64,000 nt of DNA from positions 930,001 through 994,000 of the forward strand of contig OY727096.1 in the NCBI GenBank assembly GCA_963402885.1. Reading direction: 5' to 3'. The notes below the pieces were generated by a model. That model had not been told where the DNA came from. It did no database searches and saw only the letters and a list, made by a program, of their open reading frames with translations. The DNA comes from Antedon bifida. Lineage: Eukaryota > Echinodermata > Crinoidea > Comatulida > Antedonidae. Position 1 is the stretch's first letter. Each line of letters begins with the position of its first letter. Shown here in pieces: positions 1 through 12,300 of the stretch. The translations under genes and the position numbers were made by a program.

Positions 1-262
1 TATTATTTTCATACACAGTATTAAGACTGAAGGATTGTAATAAAATTTATCATTTAAACTGACTCTTTTTTTGTGTGTTACATTTGTGTCTTAAAATCAT
101 CTTATTATCTGAAAAAGATATTTAATGTCACAGCTCACTGAAGAACTTGTCATTTCACAACTTTTTTCCCATAATTTCTAGATTTTATTCATCTTACACT
201 TCTCGCTTGGTTTAAGTAATAATATAATAATCATATTGATGTAAGTTATTTCATTTTTTTAG

Positions 263-367
263 CTTCTTTGTATAATAGCTGAAAATGAAGGTGATGTTGC
301 AGCATTCAAAGATTACGCCGATACTGTCATGGTAACAGAGGGCGCTGCAACTCCATCAAAACCTAAG
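263..367 (+). CDS. DLAT: DLAT exon: end of lipoyl domain
   Basis: Thirty-five codons in phase 0 after the acceptor ending at 262 and before the donor GTATGT at 368. The residues [18 protein letters not shown] match the final strand of a lipoyl domain and the segment after it in animal DLAT. A Thr/Pro/Lys linker start follows. The lipoyl-lysine itself would be on an earlier exon outside the window. Confidence 0.93.
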
Positions 368-3300
368 GTATGTATTATATAAGGTGATTTACCTTGATTA
401 CTGCAAGTCCTTCATATCTGGCTTGATGTTTCAAATTAAAACAAATAAAGATTCAATTATTCTACCCATGTTTAAATGATAATATACTTTGTGTTGTATA
501 AACATTAGTAAATTTAGGTTTTTTTTTTTTTTTTTTCATTATGTAAACTTTCATCCATCCAAGGGGTTACTGACTGTCACTCATTCCAGGCTGCTACACC
601 ATCTCTCCACTTCTTCCTGTCTTGCACATCATGTTCCTACAAACCAACTTTCCTTCTTTCTTTACCATATCTTTCCACGTCACCATTGGCTGTCCTCTTT
701 CTCTTTTACCTCCAACTTCTAAATGCCAAGCTCTCTTTACTGGTTTATCTTCATCATTTCTTAGAATATGTCCCATCCATCTCAAGCTACTCCACATAGC
801 AACCTAGACATTACATGAGCTCCTTCTTTCTTTCCTGCCATCTTAACACCACTCATCTTTCTTATCATTGCACTTTCTGTTCTGTTATAAATGATATATA
901 ATAATGTACTTTATTTGTCAAATTAAAATGTATAAATAGAAAAATTATTTAAAAATATATATTTTTATACTTTTCTTTAAATCTATTCATATTTGTTTAT
1001 ATAATATGAAATACATTTTTATGAGAAAGCCATGGCAACCTTGTTTGTTTTAATTTGTTTTTATTGGAAAATTTAATGTATTTTACAATTCAATATTAAT
1101 CAATATCGTAAAAGCTATTTTTAGATGTGATATAATTATATTTCGTCATCTGTGACTTGTTTCCTTAAAATGTAATGTTTTAAACGTCAAACATATTTTA
1201 ATGATATTGCAATTCCTTTATAATGTCGCGTCTAAACTCAATTTCTGTATTGATTATATCATATAAATTTTATTTTATTCTAACAAAAAATTATTACATT
1301 CTTTTATGAAGTATGTGATATTGATTTAGTAATAATTGAGGCTTGATTATTACTTAATTACTTGTTTCTATGATGCTAGTAACCATTGCAAACACATACT
1401 ATTGCTAGGTGTTTACCATTTCTAGAATCTTAAAAAAAGTACAAAAAACATCACATGACAATGGATAATTATGGTAATGATATTTGTTTGGTCACTAAAG
1501 AATGGAAACTAGAGTTAAGCCCTGTCTACACTATCAAACTTTATGTGACAACAAAAATGTGATGTGCCCATATATGGACATGATGTCATATCACTACCAT
1601 ATTTCAGCATATCACTACCATATTTAGGCACATCACACTTTTTTTTGATAGTGTAGACAGAGCTTTAGAATAGGCTAAACTTCAAACAGATTCTTCACTT
1701 GGTAAACAAATAGTATAATAATAAAATGAATAAAAACAAATATAAAACAGACAACTGATAAAATAGATACAAACTACAACTGTTTGAGCATTTGAATTTA
1801 AACGTTTATAGTTACGGAATTCTTAAAACTAATTGTCTTGTCATAGAAAATGATTTAGCATTCCACAAGTTTTAGATGAGTTTTTAAACAAATTCAATCC
1901 AAAAGTTGCCAGACTAACCCGGCCTAAATCATTTATTATCTGAATTTATATAATTTATTATATGTTTCATTTTAAATTTATGATTATGAAACTTGTTTTC
2001 AATTTAATATCTCATTTGCTTATATGACATCATTGTGTATTGATTGATTTACATTTTCCAAAATAAATGAGTTATAAATAACAAAATATTTTAAAGTTAA
2101 CTTTTTTATTCTAAAGCTTAATTAAAACATATTTCTCACATATTGTTTGAAGGTTTGCATGGCAAAATCAAATGTTGGTATAAAGTTTGCGGTACTTCAG
2201 GTACATATAGGTCTGAAAAGAACTGTTGTGTTTCTCGACGTTTTGATCAATATACTTTGATTGTCCTCAGGGGTGAGAATATTATCGCAAACGTTGAGAA
2301 ACTTTTTTAAGAACTGTATATACGTGGTGTACAGCAAACTTTATGCAGTACCAACATATTTCTCATGTTTGTAATAGCAACTATATTTCCTTTAAATGTG
2401 TGTACTGTAAAAAAATGATTGAATATTGTTTATAATAACATTTGTGTTTTATTCCATTTTAGGAATCACCACCACCACCACCACCAGCAGCTGCAGCTAC
2501 ACCAGCACCACCTCCACCAACACCAGTGTCCCGTTTACCACCAACTCCATCGGTCAGAGCGCCACCACCACCGTCCTCAGCTGGGGGTAGAGTCATTGCT
2601 AGCCCCTTGGCGAAGAAACTAGCTGCAGATATGGGCATTGATTTGCAGGTATGGACATAGAATAAGCAATCCATTCAAAAAGGTGTAATTTGTTTTTGTT
2701 GAGCTCTGTCTACACTATCAAACTAGTTTGATAAAAAAAGTGATATGGTACTGATATGCCCAAATATGGTAGTGATATGACATCATCGTTTCCATTCAAA
2801 AAGGTGTAATTTGTTTTTGTTGAGCTCTGTCTACACTATCAAACTAGTTTGATAAAAAAAAGTGTGATATGATACTAAAATGCCCAAATATGGTAGTGAT
2901 ATGACATCATCGTTTCCATTCAAAAAGGTGTAGTCTATTTCGTGCCTAGCTTACCTGGATAAACCAACAATAGCCCCTTCTCCTCGAAGAGTGAGATATA
3001 ACTCGAAAAGTAGAAGTTTTCATTGAATTCCCCTCTCCACAAATGGTATAGTCCATGAACTATGCCCTCAAGTGGGAGCCTGCCCACAAACCACCATCAT
3101 CATTTCTTTTCGAGACATGAAAGAGTAAACATGTCTTCAAAGAGCTTGCACAGTTTTCTTGCTGTTGCAATAGAGTTTTGATACTGAGACTGCTGCTATA
3201 TGAAGCTAAGTAGTTTTTCTTGGTTACAGAGATTCATTGAACTTTGAAATGTCAATAAAATGACTTTTAGCAAGCATTTTTGTGAATGTTTTCACTTAGG

Positions 3301-6300
3301 CCAACTGGCTGAAATGTTTGCAGTACCATAGTGGCCAGGCCTAAATCTAGCAGGACAGCTTGTCTACTGCCTAGCATAGTGGTTTAGGCTTATTGTAGGC
3401 TGGCCTCCTGAGTTTCTTAAATTTTATTAATGCTCTCATAGGGGGCCTAGGCCTAGATCTTGCAGGGTCAGATGTTGCCCATGCATGTTGCCTAACAATA
3501 ACATTGTGGCTAGACATAATTTTGTAAGGCCTAGCTGGAACTTAGTCTATATAAGAGGCCTAGGCCTACATACTGCAGGATCAAAGATCTTGTCTATGCT
3601 TCTTTCCTGACTGGTCTGGTTTTCTAGCGGAGTCATAGTTGACACTTCATTTTGACACGGTCCGTATATTCGGATCAGCTGTTGTTTTCAGTGCAGCTAC
3701 AATGCACCTCCAATCATGCCTGCACCCGCTGCGGCCTCTGCGGTCCCGGGGTTGAATGAGATTTCTCCGGTGTTACTGCAAGCCATCGTTGCAGCACGGA
3801 GAGCTCTGCCGAGGGATGAGCCCAACGCACCCTCTCACATGAGACCTCCTCCCCCAGTTTCATATATCGATATATAGGCCCACAGCAAACCTTGTTTTTA
3901 CGATGGTCCGTCTATCTGGCAAGAGATGACAGTGATAGGACGATGGTCTCGCTCTCCAAGAATAAGTATGGGAGAACGAGACGGGCCTGGGGAGGAAGGT
4001 CTGCAGGCGTTCGCGAAACGGACGGCGGTACTGTCCTTTATTTTCTTTGGCGTTGAATTCATAAACCAAACGGTTCATTCGGCCCTGCAGGTAGGATGGA
4101 GACAGCCTCATCTATCCTGTTGGGGCTAAGACGAGGCGACTGGGCTGCCACAATAGACCGAAAGACGCTAAAGAGTGCTGTCACATGTCTATTGCAGATC
4201 AGGATCATGTGTTCCGAAACCATGACCACTTCTACCAATTCGTCGCTGCTGTTTGGCCTCTCAACGGCCCTGCGTGTGTGACACGCCTGGTACGAACGCT
4301 GGTAGCGTTCTTCCACCAACACAGCATTCAAATATTATGTACTTAGACGATTGGTTATCGTGGCCCAGTCCAGGGACTAGTTGTTAAACAGCCTAGCATT
4401 TGTCCGCCTCGTAACGGAACAAGCAGGATTCCTTATAAACGAGGCAAAATCATGTCTTCTGCCTACACAGAATCCTCGTTTAATATCTCGGAGCTCAAAT
4501 TAATTAGGTAACGGGCCGTGCGTGCCCATCCATATGAGCGAGTGGCCAAGGCAAGATATGCAGTGCTACATCTCATGCTCATGCTCCGACGGGGTACGAC
4601 TGGCTACGCACATTAGAGTCACTGGCCAGCTTCGTCGCCCTCGTTCCGTGCTGCCGGCTCAGGATGTGACCATTACTATTGCACCTCCCGGCAGCTTTCC
4701 GCCAAGGACAGTATCGCGACCGCCGGCTCCCCCGCTGCTCCTTTGCAGATGCAGCTACCCCCTCCGCCACCGGCACAGCCTATGCAAAGAAACGAGGCTT
4801 CTACTTCTAGACAAGCTTTACATAATCCCCGTCATGGAAATAGTGGCGAGAGAGGCGCTCACCACAGAGGTGGTCGACGCCACAACAATGTGAAGTGCCG
4901 GTGACGGTTTGGGGGCGCCGTCCCTCCGAGCGAGGGCGGGCAGGTGGGAGGGGTCGCCTGAGATGGTTTTGCGCAGGTATGGTACAGTAGGCCATGACAA
5001 AGGATAAGTAGGTCTCTACTGTTAGCGCTCGGGTATCGCATATCATTTCGAGCCCCTATGAGAGGTGGTGCCCGACATACGAGGTTCCGTCAGAGCCGCT
5101 TAAAAGACAGGCGCTCATGGCCGGCCTCGACGCACTTCTCCAAAAGGAGCTGTGGTGCAAGTTCATATTCAATATGCGATCCCGGGACACAAGTCCACCA
5201 TCTCTTGCCAGAAAAGAAATCTGGCAATTGGCTACCCCTTTAAGTCTGAACAAACGGTTCATTCGGCCCTGCAGGTAGGATGTAGACAGCCTTCATCTAT
5301 CCTGTTGGGGCTAAGACGAGGCGACTGGGCTGCCACAATAGACCGAAAGGCGCTAAAGAGTGCTTTCACATGCCTATTGCAGGTCAGGATCATGAGCTTT
5401 CGAAACCATGATCACTTATACCAATTCGTCGCTCTGCTGTTCGGCCTCTAAACGGCCCTGCGTGTGTGACACGCCTGGTACGAACGCTGGAAACGTTCTT
5501 CCACCAACACGGCAGTCAAACATCAAACATTTATGTACTTAGACGATTGGTTATCGTGGCCCAGTCCAGGGACCAGCTGTTAAACAGCCTAGCATTTTTC
5601 CGCCTCGTAACGGAACAAGCAGGATTCCAATATGCAGCTACAATGCAACGCTGCGGCCTCTGCGGTCCCGGGGTGAATGAGTTTTCTCCGGTGTTACTGC
5701 AAGCCATCTGTAGCAGTGAGAGCTTGCCGAGGGATGAGCCCAACGCACCCTCTCGCATAAGACCTCCTCCCCCAGTCTCATATATTGATATATAGGCCCA
5801 CAGCAAACCTCGTTTTTTACAATGGTCTCGCTCTCCAAGAATAAGTATGGGAGAACGAGACGGGCCTGGGGAGGAAGGTCTGCAGGCGTAAATGAAGCAA
5901 CATCTTGTCTTCTGCCTACACAGAATCCTCTTTATCTCGGAGCTCAAATCAATTTGGTAACGGGCCATGCGTGCCCATCCATATGAGCGAGTGGCCAAGG
6001 CAAGATATGCAGTGCTACATCTCATGCTCATGCTCCGACGGGGTATGACTGGCTACGCACATAGAGTCACTGTCTAGCTTCGTCGCCCTCGTTCCGTGCT
6101 ACCGACTCAGGATGCGACCATTACGATTGCACCTCCCGGCAGCTTACCGTCCAAAATCAGACTCACTTCACAAAGTGGTTGTAATGAATGCGTTCATTCT
6201 CACGCATCTGGTAGCTTGCGGAAGGCTGGTTGCTTGTGGGCAGACCCATTCAGAGGTCAGAGCCGGACTTCCGTTTTGAAACGGATGCGTCCGAAGTAGG

Positions 6301-9300
6301 TTGGGGCGGCTATGCACTGTCAGTGGAAGTCGCTTCTCCGGCATTTGATCATGCAAGGAGACATGCCCACATCAACCGTTTTGAACTGGGCAGTTGAGCG
6401 TACATTGGAAGCTCTCCTACCCCATCTGGCAAATCGCCATGTTCTCGCCAATTCCATCAATACAACTGTGGTTGCTCACATAAACAGCAAGGGGACATGT
6501 GGTCCCCAACACTGTGCTGCGACACATGGACGTTACTAATGTGGTGCACAGACCACAACGTAGAACTCAGTGGCCCAAGTTGCAGGCCGACTGAATGTGG
6601 AAGCGGACACTCTGTCCCAACCCACATCTACATCTTACGGAATGGCGTCTCCTTCCGCCGATTGCCACCCAAATTTCAACCACTTTGGGCGGCCCCACAT
6701 AGATCTGTTTGCGACGTCAGGCAGCATGCATCTTCCGCACTTAGTCAAGATGAACATGCGTGGGCAGTGGATGCCTGTCCATACCGTGGGACGGTTTTGG
6801 GCTCATGCATTTCCACAAATTTCGATACTGCCGTTGGTCCTGACGCACATTCAACGCCATTAATGCCGAGTACTTCTGATAGAGCCGTTGCCCACAACAG
6901 ACGTGGGTTTCTCTGCTCATCAGCCTGCTTTACGATCAGCCTCTACGTCTCCAGATTCAGGGAGACCTGCTGACGCAGGACTGAACTTTGCCGAACCCCC
7001 GATCCCTCGACCTGATTGTATTGCCACTGTCGGGGATCAGCTCAGAGTCTCGGACATTCCAAATGGCCTGGCCGCCCTTCTTGTGACGAGTTCCCGACAG
7101 GAACCCTACTCGCCGTCTATAATAGCCAACTAAAACACTATTTTAAATGGTGCAAGCGCCAATAGATTGACCTAATGAAAGAGAACTAGGTAAAGTCTGC
7201 GCCTTCCTGCATTATCTGTTTGAGTCAGATCTGCAGGTCCGCACCATGTCCGGCTACCGGTCTGCCTTGGGTGCTGTAATTCCGACCTTTAAAGACGGCT
7301 TGAGCATATCTACATCTCCTGCAGTTTCAGGTTGCTTTGCGAGATGTTTAGAGATCGGCCTCATGTTAAGGCCCTAGTTCCTGTTGGGACGTCAGTATCA
7401 TACTAGCCGTTCTGATACATCAGTCAGATGCCTTTCGACAAGGCCCATTACAATTCTCACCTTTTTGGCATTCTTATTGGAGAAACAACATATGAATGCA
7501 GAGGCGTGTTGCACACTCCTCAAATCTGGTTAGGTTTGAGTGTGGCTAGTATTGATGCTTGACAGCTCGCAGATTACTGACTGTGTTTATCATTCCCAAA
7601 TCTACTTATCTTTTGGGTGATATAATACATATATATACTTGTCTCCAGTGAGGGCAGTTAAGTTACAATCCACCGCACTGCCAGAAGGAGTGTCTCAATA
7701 TCACTGCCTCGGTGCCCCGCACCAGTCAGATGCAAATTCAACAACTGAAAATTGAGTTATGTGCTTTATCAGACACTCCACCACCGGTTCACATGCATCA
7801 GTGTGTGTGATTGCATACGTGTTGTATTCTGGTGGTACCAGCAAGGTGGCATACACAGTCAGTATTCACTCTCCCACCTATCGAATATCTCCACAAACCT
7901 TGCACCAGTAGCCACAGCAGAGCTGAAAGTAATGAATACACAAAGCTCTTTTAAACTTGTCTCCCACCGCCGACTAGTATCTAGTCCGGTGCTACACTGG
8001 CTATTGTTGGTTTATCCAGGTAAGCTAGGCACGAAATAGACTACACAAACCAACAGTGGTGTTGGTAGTCTATGAGTGCCGCTTACCTGGATAAACGCCC
8101 TCCCACCGTCCCCTCAGACAAGAGGTCTTGCGAAATGATGATGGTGGTTTGTGGGCAGGCTCCCACTTGAGGGCATAGTTCATGGACTATACCATTTGTG
8201 GAGAGGGGAATTCAATGAAAACTTCTACTTTTCGAGTTATATCTCACTCTTCGAGGAGAAGGGGCTATTGTTGGTTTATCCAGGTAAGCGGCACTCATAG
8301 ACTACCAACACCACTGTTGGTTTGTGTAATTTATTTTTGTAGGACTAGCTTTTCTTTTTTACCAAATTTTATGAATCAAGGCCTACAATTTTTCCATTTA
8401 CAATTTTACAAATTAAAAAATATGAATCCTGTTAGAATACAAATGGAAGATGTACACAAAGTTTTTTTTCTTCTGAGGATTAAAGATTTTTAGATCGATA
8501 GATTAAGATGAACTCACTGGCCTTGTTTTACTTTTAAGGAATTTTAGCTAATTAAAATCAAAATCCATGGTTAATAAAAAAAAATGTTTTTTTACTTAAA
8601 TTTTCAGCTAATTACGACACAATAATTAAACTCAAGTTTTGCCTAATTATTTATTCTAATAATTTGTTATTCTTTTTGTCGCAACATTTGTAGGGTGTGC
8701 AAGGGACCGGACCTGGTGGTCGCATAGTTAAAGCTGATGTAGACGCATACTCACCTGGCCAGGCACCCGTCGGTATTGGTGCTCAACCTACACCTGTACC
8801 AGTGACCACGTCAGAATATACAGATATTCCACTATCGGGAATCAGAAAGGTAACTTTAGATTAGAAAAATATTTTATAAAAAAAAGCTGATTTTTCTTTC
8901 TTCTTTCATGAAAGACTTTTGAGTGAAAACAAATGATTATGATTTCCATATTTTGTTTTAATATCAATTCGACTCATGTCGACAATTTATGTTTTTGTTG
9001 AATAAACGTTTCTTTTATTCTATAATAAAAAAAGTTAGTAGCAAAAAAACAGTTGGGACAATAATAAAAACATTGTGCAGAAAATTTCTTTAAATCATAA
9101 AAGTATTTTTTATTATTTAACAATGCAATTAAATCCATTCTGTAATTTTATTTTATATATTTTATAACAAAAACATTTGTAATAAAACACAAAAACATAT
9201 AAACCTAAATATCAAATTGTTGTCCATCTAGCAACCATATAAACACACAGCATTTAGTTGCTATAGTTTCAGTTACTATGGTACTATCATCAAACAATAA

Positions 9301-12300
9301 CCTACATTTTATAAAACAATCTTTAAAAATAAATGACGTGTTGCAACAACAATGTGTTTGTGTAGGTGGCTTTCTCATGTGAAGTATTAGTCACTCTGTT
9401 TATCTAAATATTTCACTAAAAACATTTTTTTTTATTTGTTTGTTTGCTATATTTTTATATCTCCACATCATTTGTTTGTTTGTTTGCTATATTTTTATAT
9501 CTCCACATCATTTGTTTGTTTGTTTGCTATATTTTTATATCTCCACATCATTCATTTGTTTGTTTGTTTGCTATATTTTTATATCTCCACATCATTCATT
9601 TGTTTGTTTGTTTGCTATATTTTTATATCTCCACATCATTTGTTTGTGTGCTATATTTTTATATCTCCACATCATTTGTTTGTTTGACATATTATTTCTC
9701 CACATAAATAAACTTTCTAATTTTAAACTCAACCTTTGTTTGTTTAGAATAGTGTATTACTGTATAACTTTTTCAAATCATTTGTTCGTTTACAGTATAT
9801 GTATACCTGCCAACCTTTTCAGTGGCCAATGCGTGAGACATTAAATTAAATTGTATATGTGTTATTTTAACTCAAAGTAATCGCAAAATACTCCATCTAT
9901 GTTTGATTTTTCTTGATTTTCTTTCCTGTAGTACAATAACCATAAATACAAATAAACATAGGCTAATTATGTCAATCAATTAAATAGTGTAAAGTCCTGG
10001 GCTATTTTTCCTTAAAATAGGGAAGTTAATTTAAAAAAATGGTTTTTCTGAATATTTTTATGGATGCATAATAGCTACGTATGCGTTAGGCACAAAAAAT
10101 CGGCCCTCGTGCGTGAAAGTCATGCATTATGCGTGAGAGTTGGTAGATATAATATATTTGTTTTTCCACGTACATAATATACATACAGATATTACTATAA
10201 CAAAATCTGTAGTAAATAGAACATTTCAGTAGTTTTTACATGTCACGTAAAAAATCATTTGTTTGTTCGCAGAATGATTTTTATGATCGTAACTAGGTTA
10301 CAGTAGAAACCAAACAAAGCAAAGCATGTTGTACAAAAATAGTAGATCACAATTTTCGTTGAAATTTATTGACATTTATCACTAGGTAAAAATTAAAATG
10401 GATTCATTCATTATGATAATAGATATATAATGATAGATTGATTAAGCTGGAATAGAATGTTGAAAAATATGGTAGCAAGGGCACGCACTTGACGTCAGAC
10501 AGCGTGAAAACGTGTCTTGAGGAAATCAATATAAGCCTACACAATTTTAAATTATGATTATACACTTTGGTGTCAATATTAGGTAATGATTAAGGTATTC
10601 TATAACTTTAATTTATTTGTATGATAACAATTATTTTAAATTAAATGACAGTTTCATCTATTTTACAGTCACTTTATCTTCAAGGTCTTTATTTTATTTT
10701 AGGTGGGTGTATAATAAGAGGTTCATGGGCTTTTTATGTATTATTGACTTAAACCTGTTTCTCCCTTTCCACATTGCCTCCTTCTTATGGTGAATCCATA
10801 GTTTTTGAAAAAAAATTGGTATTCAGAGAGATTGCTTTTGAAAAATGATCACATCAAGAGCAACTGTTATTTCTTTAATTTTGTTCCTTTATTTTATGGC
10901 ATTGTCAAAGTGGTAGCACCATTGGTATCACAAATGGAACACATACACAAACACAAGATGAGTAAAATAACTTAATGAAAAATGTAAAACTAAATTTATA
11001 TACAACTGAACTGCAAAGCAAAACATTGGAGTTAAACACCTGCATTTGTTTGCTGTGCGTCACAGTGTGTGTCAAACTACATAGCTAAGATAGTGTGAAT
11101 GGGGTACTAATATGCCCAAATGAGGCCTTTATAATCAAGTCCCATAGTTTTACAGTACGTACCGTAAGTTACAATAGCAAAAGCAATATTGAATGAGACC
11201 CATAGGAATATAAAACAACAATTTATGATCAATTATTTATGCTAAATATAATTTTATATCAGTCATCCATCATTTATGATTTTTTTCCCATAGCAATTAA
11301 TTAAATGCTACATGACATTTTTCTTAAAATATTCTGAAAATAACATTATACATTACACATTAATTCATAGTAAAAATGATAAATTGTCTTTCACAGAAGA
11401 GCATAACAATGTCATTGTCAATGTTTGATAGGTGACATTCTTTTTTGTTATCAGTTGAAGGCCGATACAACATAAATATTTCATTTTTTTTAGAAATTGG
11501 GGTGGGGGGAGGATTAGATCACTTAGGTGTGTTAAGCCACTCTCGTCCATTTGGTCACTCTCATCCATTTGGTCACTCTCATGTCTTCGACCACTCACAA
11601 GTATTTTATCACTTTCACACACATACTCCAATTTACACTACTAACTCAATTTAAAAAAGAAAGTGGAAGTATACCACTTAAAAATAACTACATTTATTTA
11701 TGGAACTTGGGTAACTCTACCTCATTGTTTTATATTATGTTCACTTTTTTTTGCCTTTATTTCTCAAAAAGAAAGAAATAATATAATAATATATAGTGAG
11801 CACATATGTTATTCTAATCGTTCAATCGTTTAATTCGTTGAAAAAAAAATGTTTTTGGTAAAATATACTCTATGGTAATATTGATTACATGACTATGACT
11901 AAAATTTACAATTTATTTATTTTTGTATTTATTTTTGTATATATTACGATATAAAAGATAAACAAGAAGGCTGAAAATGTTGGATTGACAAAAATATAAT
12001 TAAGATATAAAATAAAGGCTATATATAGATATATTGTGGTTTACAAGCTAGACATTTATAAAACAAGATTATACAATTCAATGAGGGAAATGGCAAAAAT
12101 ATGTAAATCAAGTTGTTGGGTATAAATAATAATAAACCATTTGAGAGCACTCTTTCCTTATGCATATACACAGTGCCTATTTAAGGTTTATACTATAAAG
12201 CTATTATCCCTGACATATTTATCATTTCTAAAGCTCTGTCTACATTATCAAACTAGTTTGACAAAAAAAGTGTGATGTGCCCAAATATGGTAGTGATATG

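Larger units (their letters stand above)
891..2462 (+). other. Intron sequence between the first two exons
   Basis: AT-rich intronic DNA. It holds one palindromic MITE (1517-1666) and one foldback repeat (about 2150-2355), listed separately. The rest shows no recognisable feature. Confidence 0.5.
2928..8328 (+). mobile_element. DIRS1-group tyrosine-recombinase retrotransposon inserted in a DLAT intron
   Basis: A 5.4-kb element with the full non-coding architecture of the DIRS1 group: 158-bp inverted repeats near both ends (2949-3106 and 8132-8289), and an internal complementary region (7999-8096) that is the reverse complement of the joined left and right tips. Between them lie decayed Gag-like, reverse transcriptase (YLDDWL), RNase H ([11 protein letters not shown]) and tyrosine-recombinase ([12 protein letters not shown]) stretches in that order. 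The coding region is markedly more GC-rich than the intron around it. The reading frames are broken and partly duplicated, so the copy is non-autonomous. There is no target-site duplication; both borders share GTGTA, as expected from integration by recombination rather than by an integrase. Confidence 0.93.

Noticed and set aside
2459..2674. Gly-rich minus-strand frame of 71 codons
   Set aside because: Antisense shadow of the Pro/Ala linker exon of DLAT.
5531..6031. Minus-strand frame of 166 codons inside the DIRS element
   Set aside because: Opposite strand of duplicated DIRS coding blocks; the recognisable motifs are all on the + strand.
2928..8328. Classification as an LTR retrotransposon or endogenous retrovirus
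   Set aside because: Ends are inverted, not direct, repeats; an internal complementary region and tyrosine-recombinase motifs are present; no protease, integrase or envelope-like region is seen.
9436..9844. Three overlapping open frames of 83, 134 and 87 codons in all + frames
   Set aside because: They are the translation of a 36-44 bp minisatellite; repetitive [17 protein letters not shown] text with no start context or conservation.
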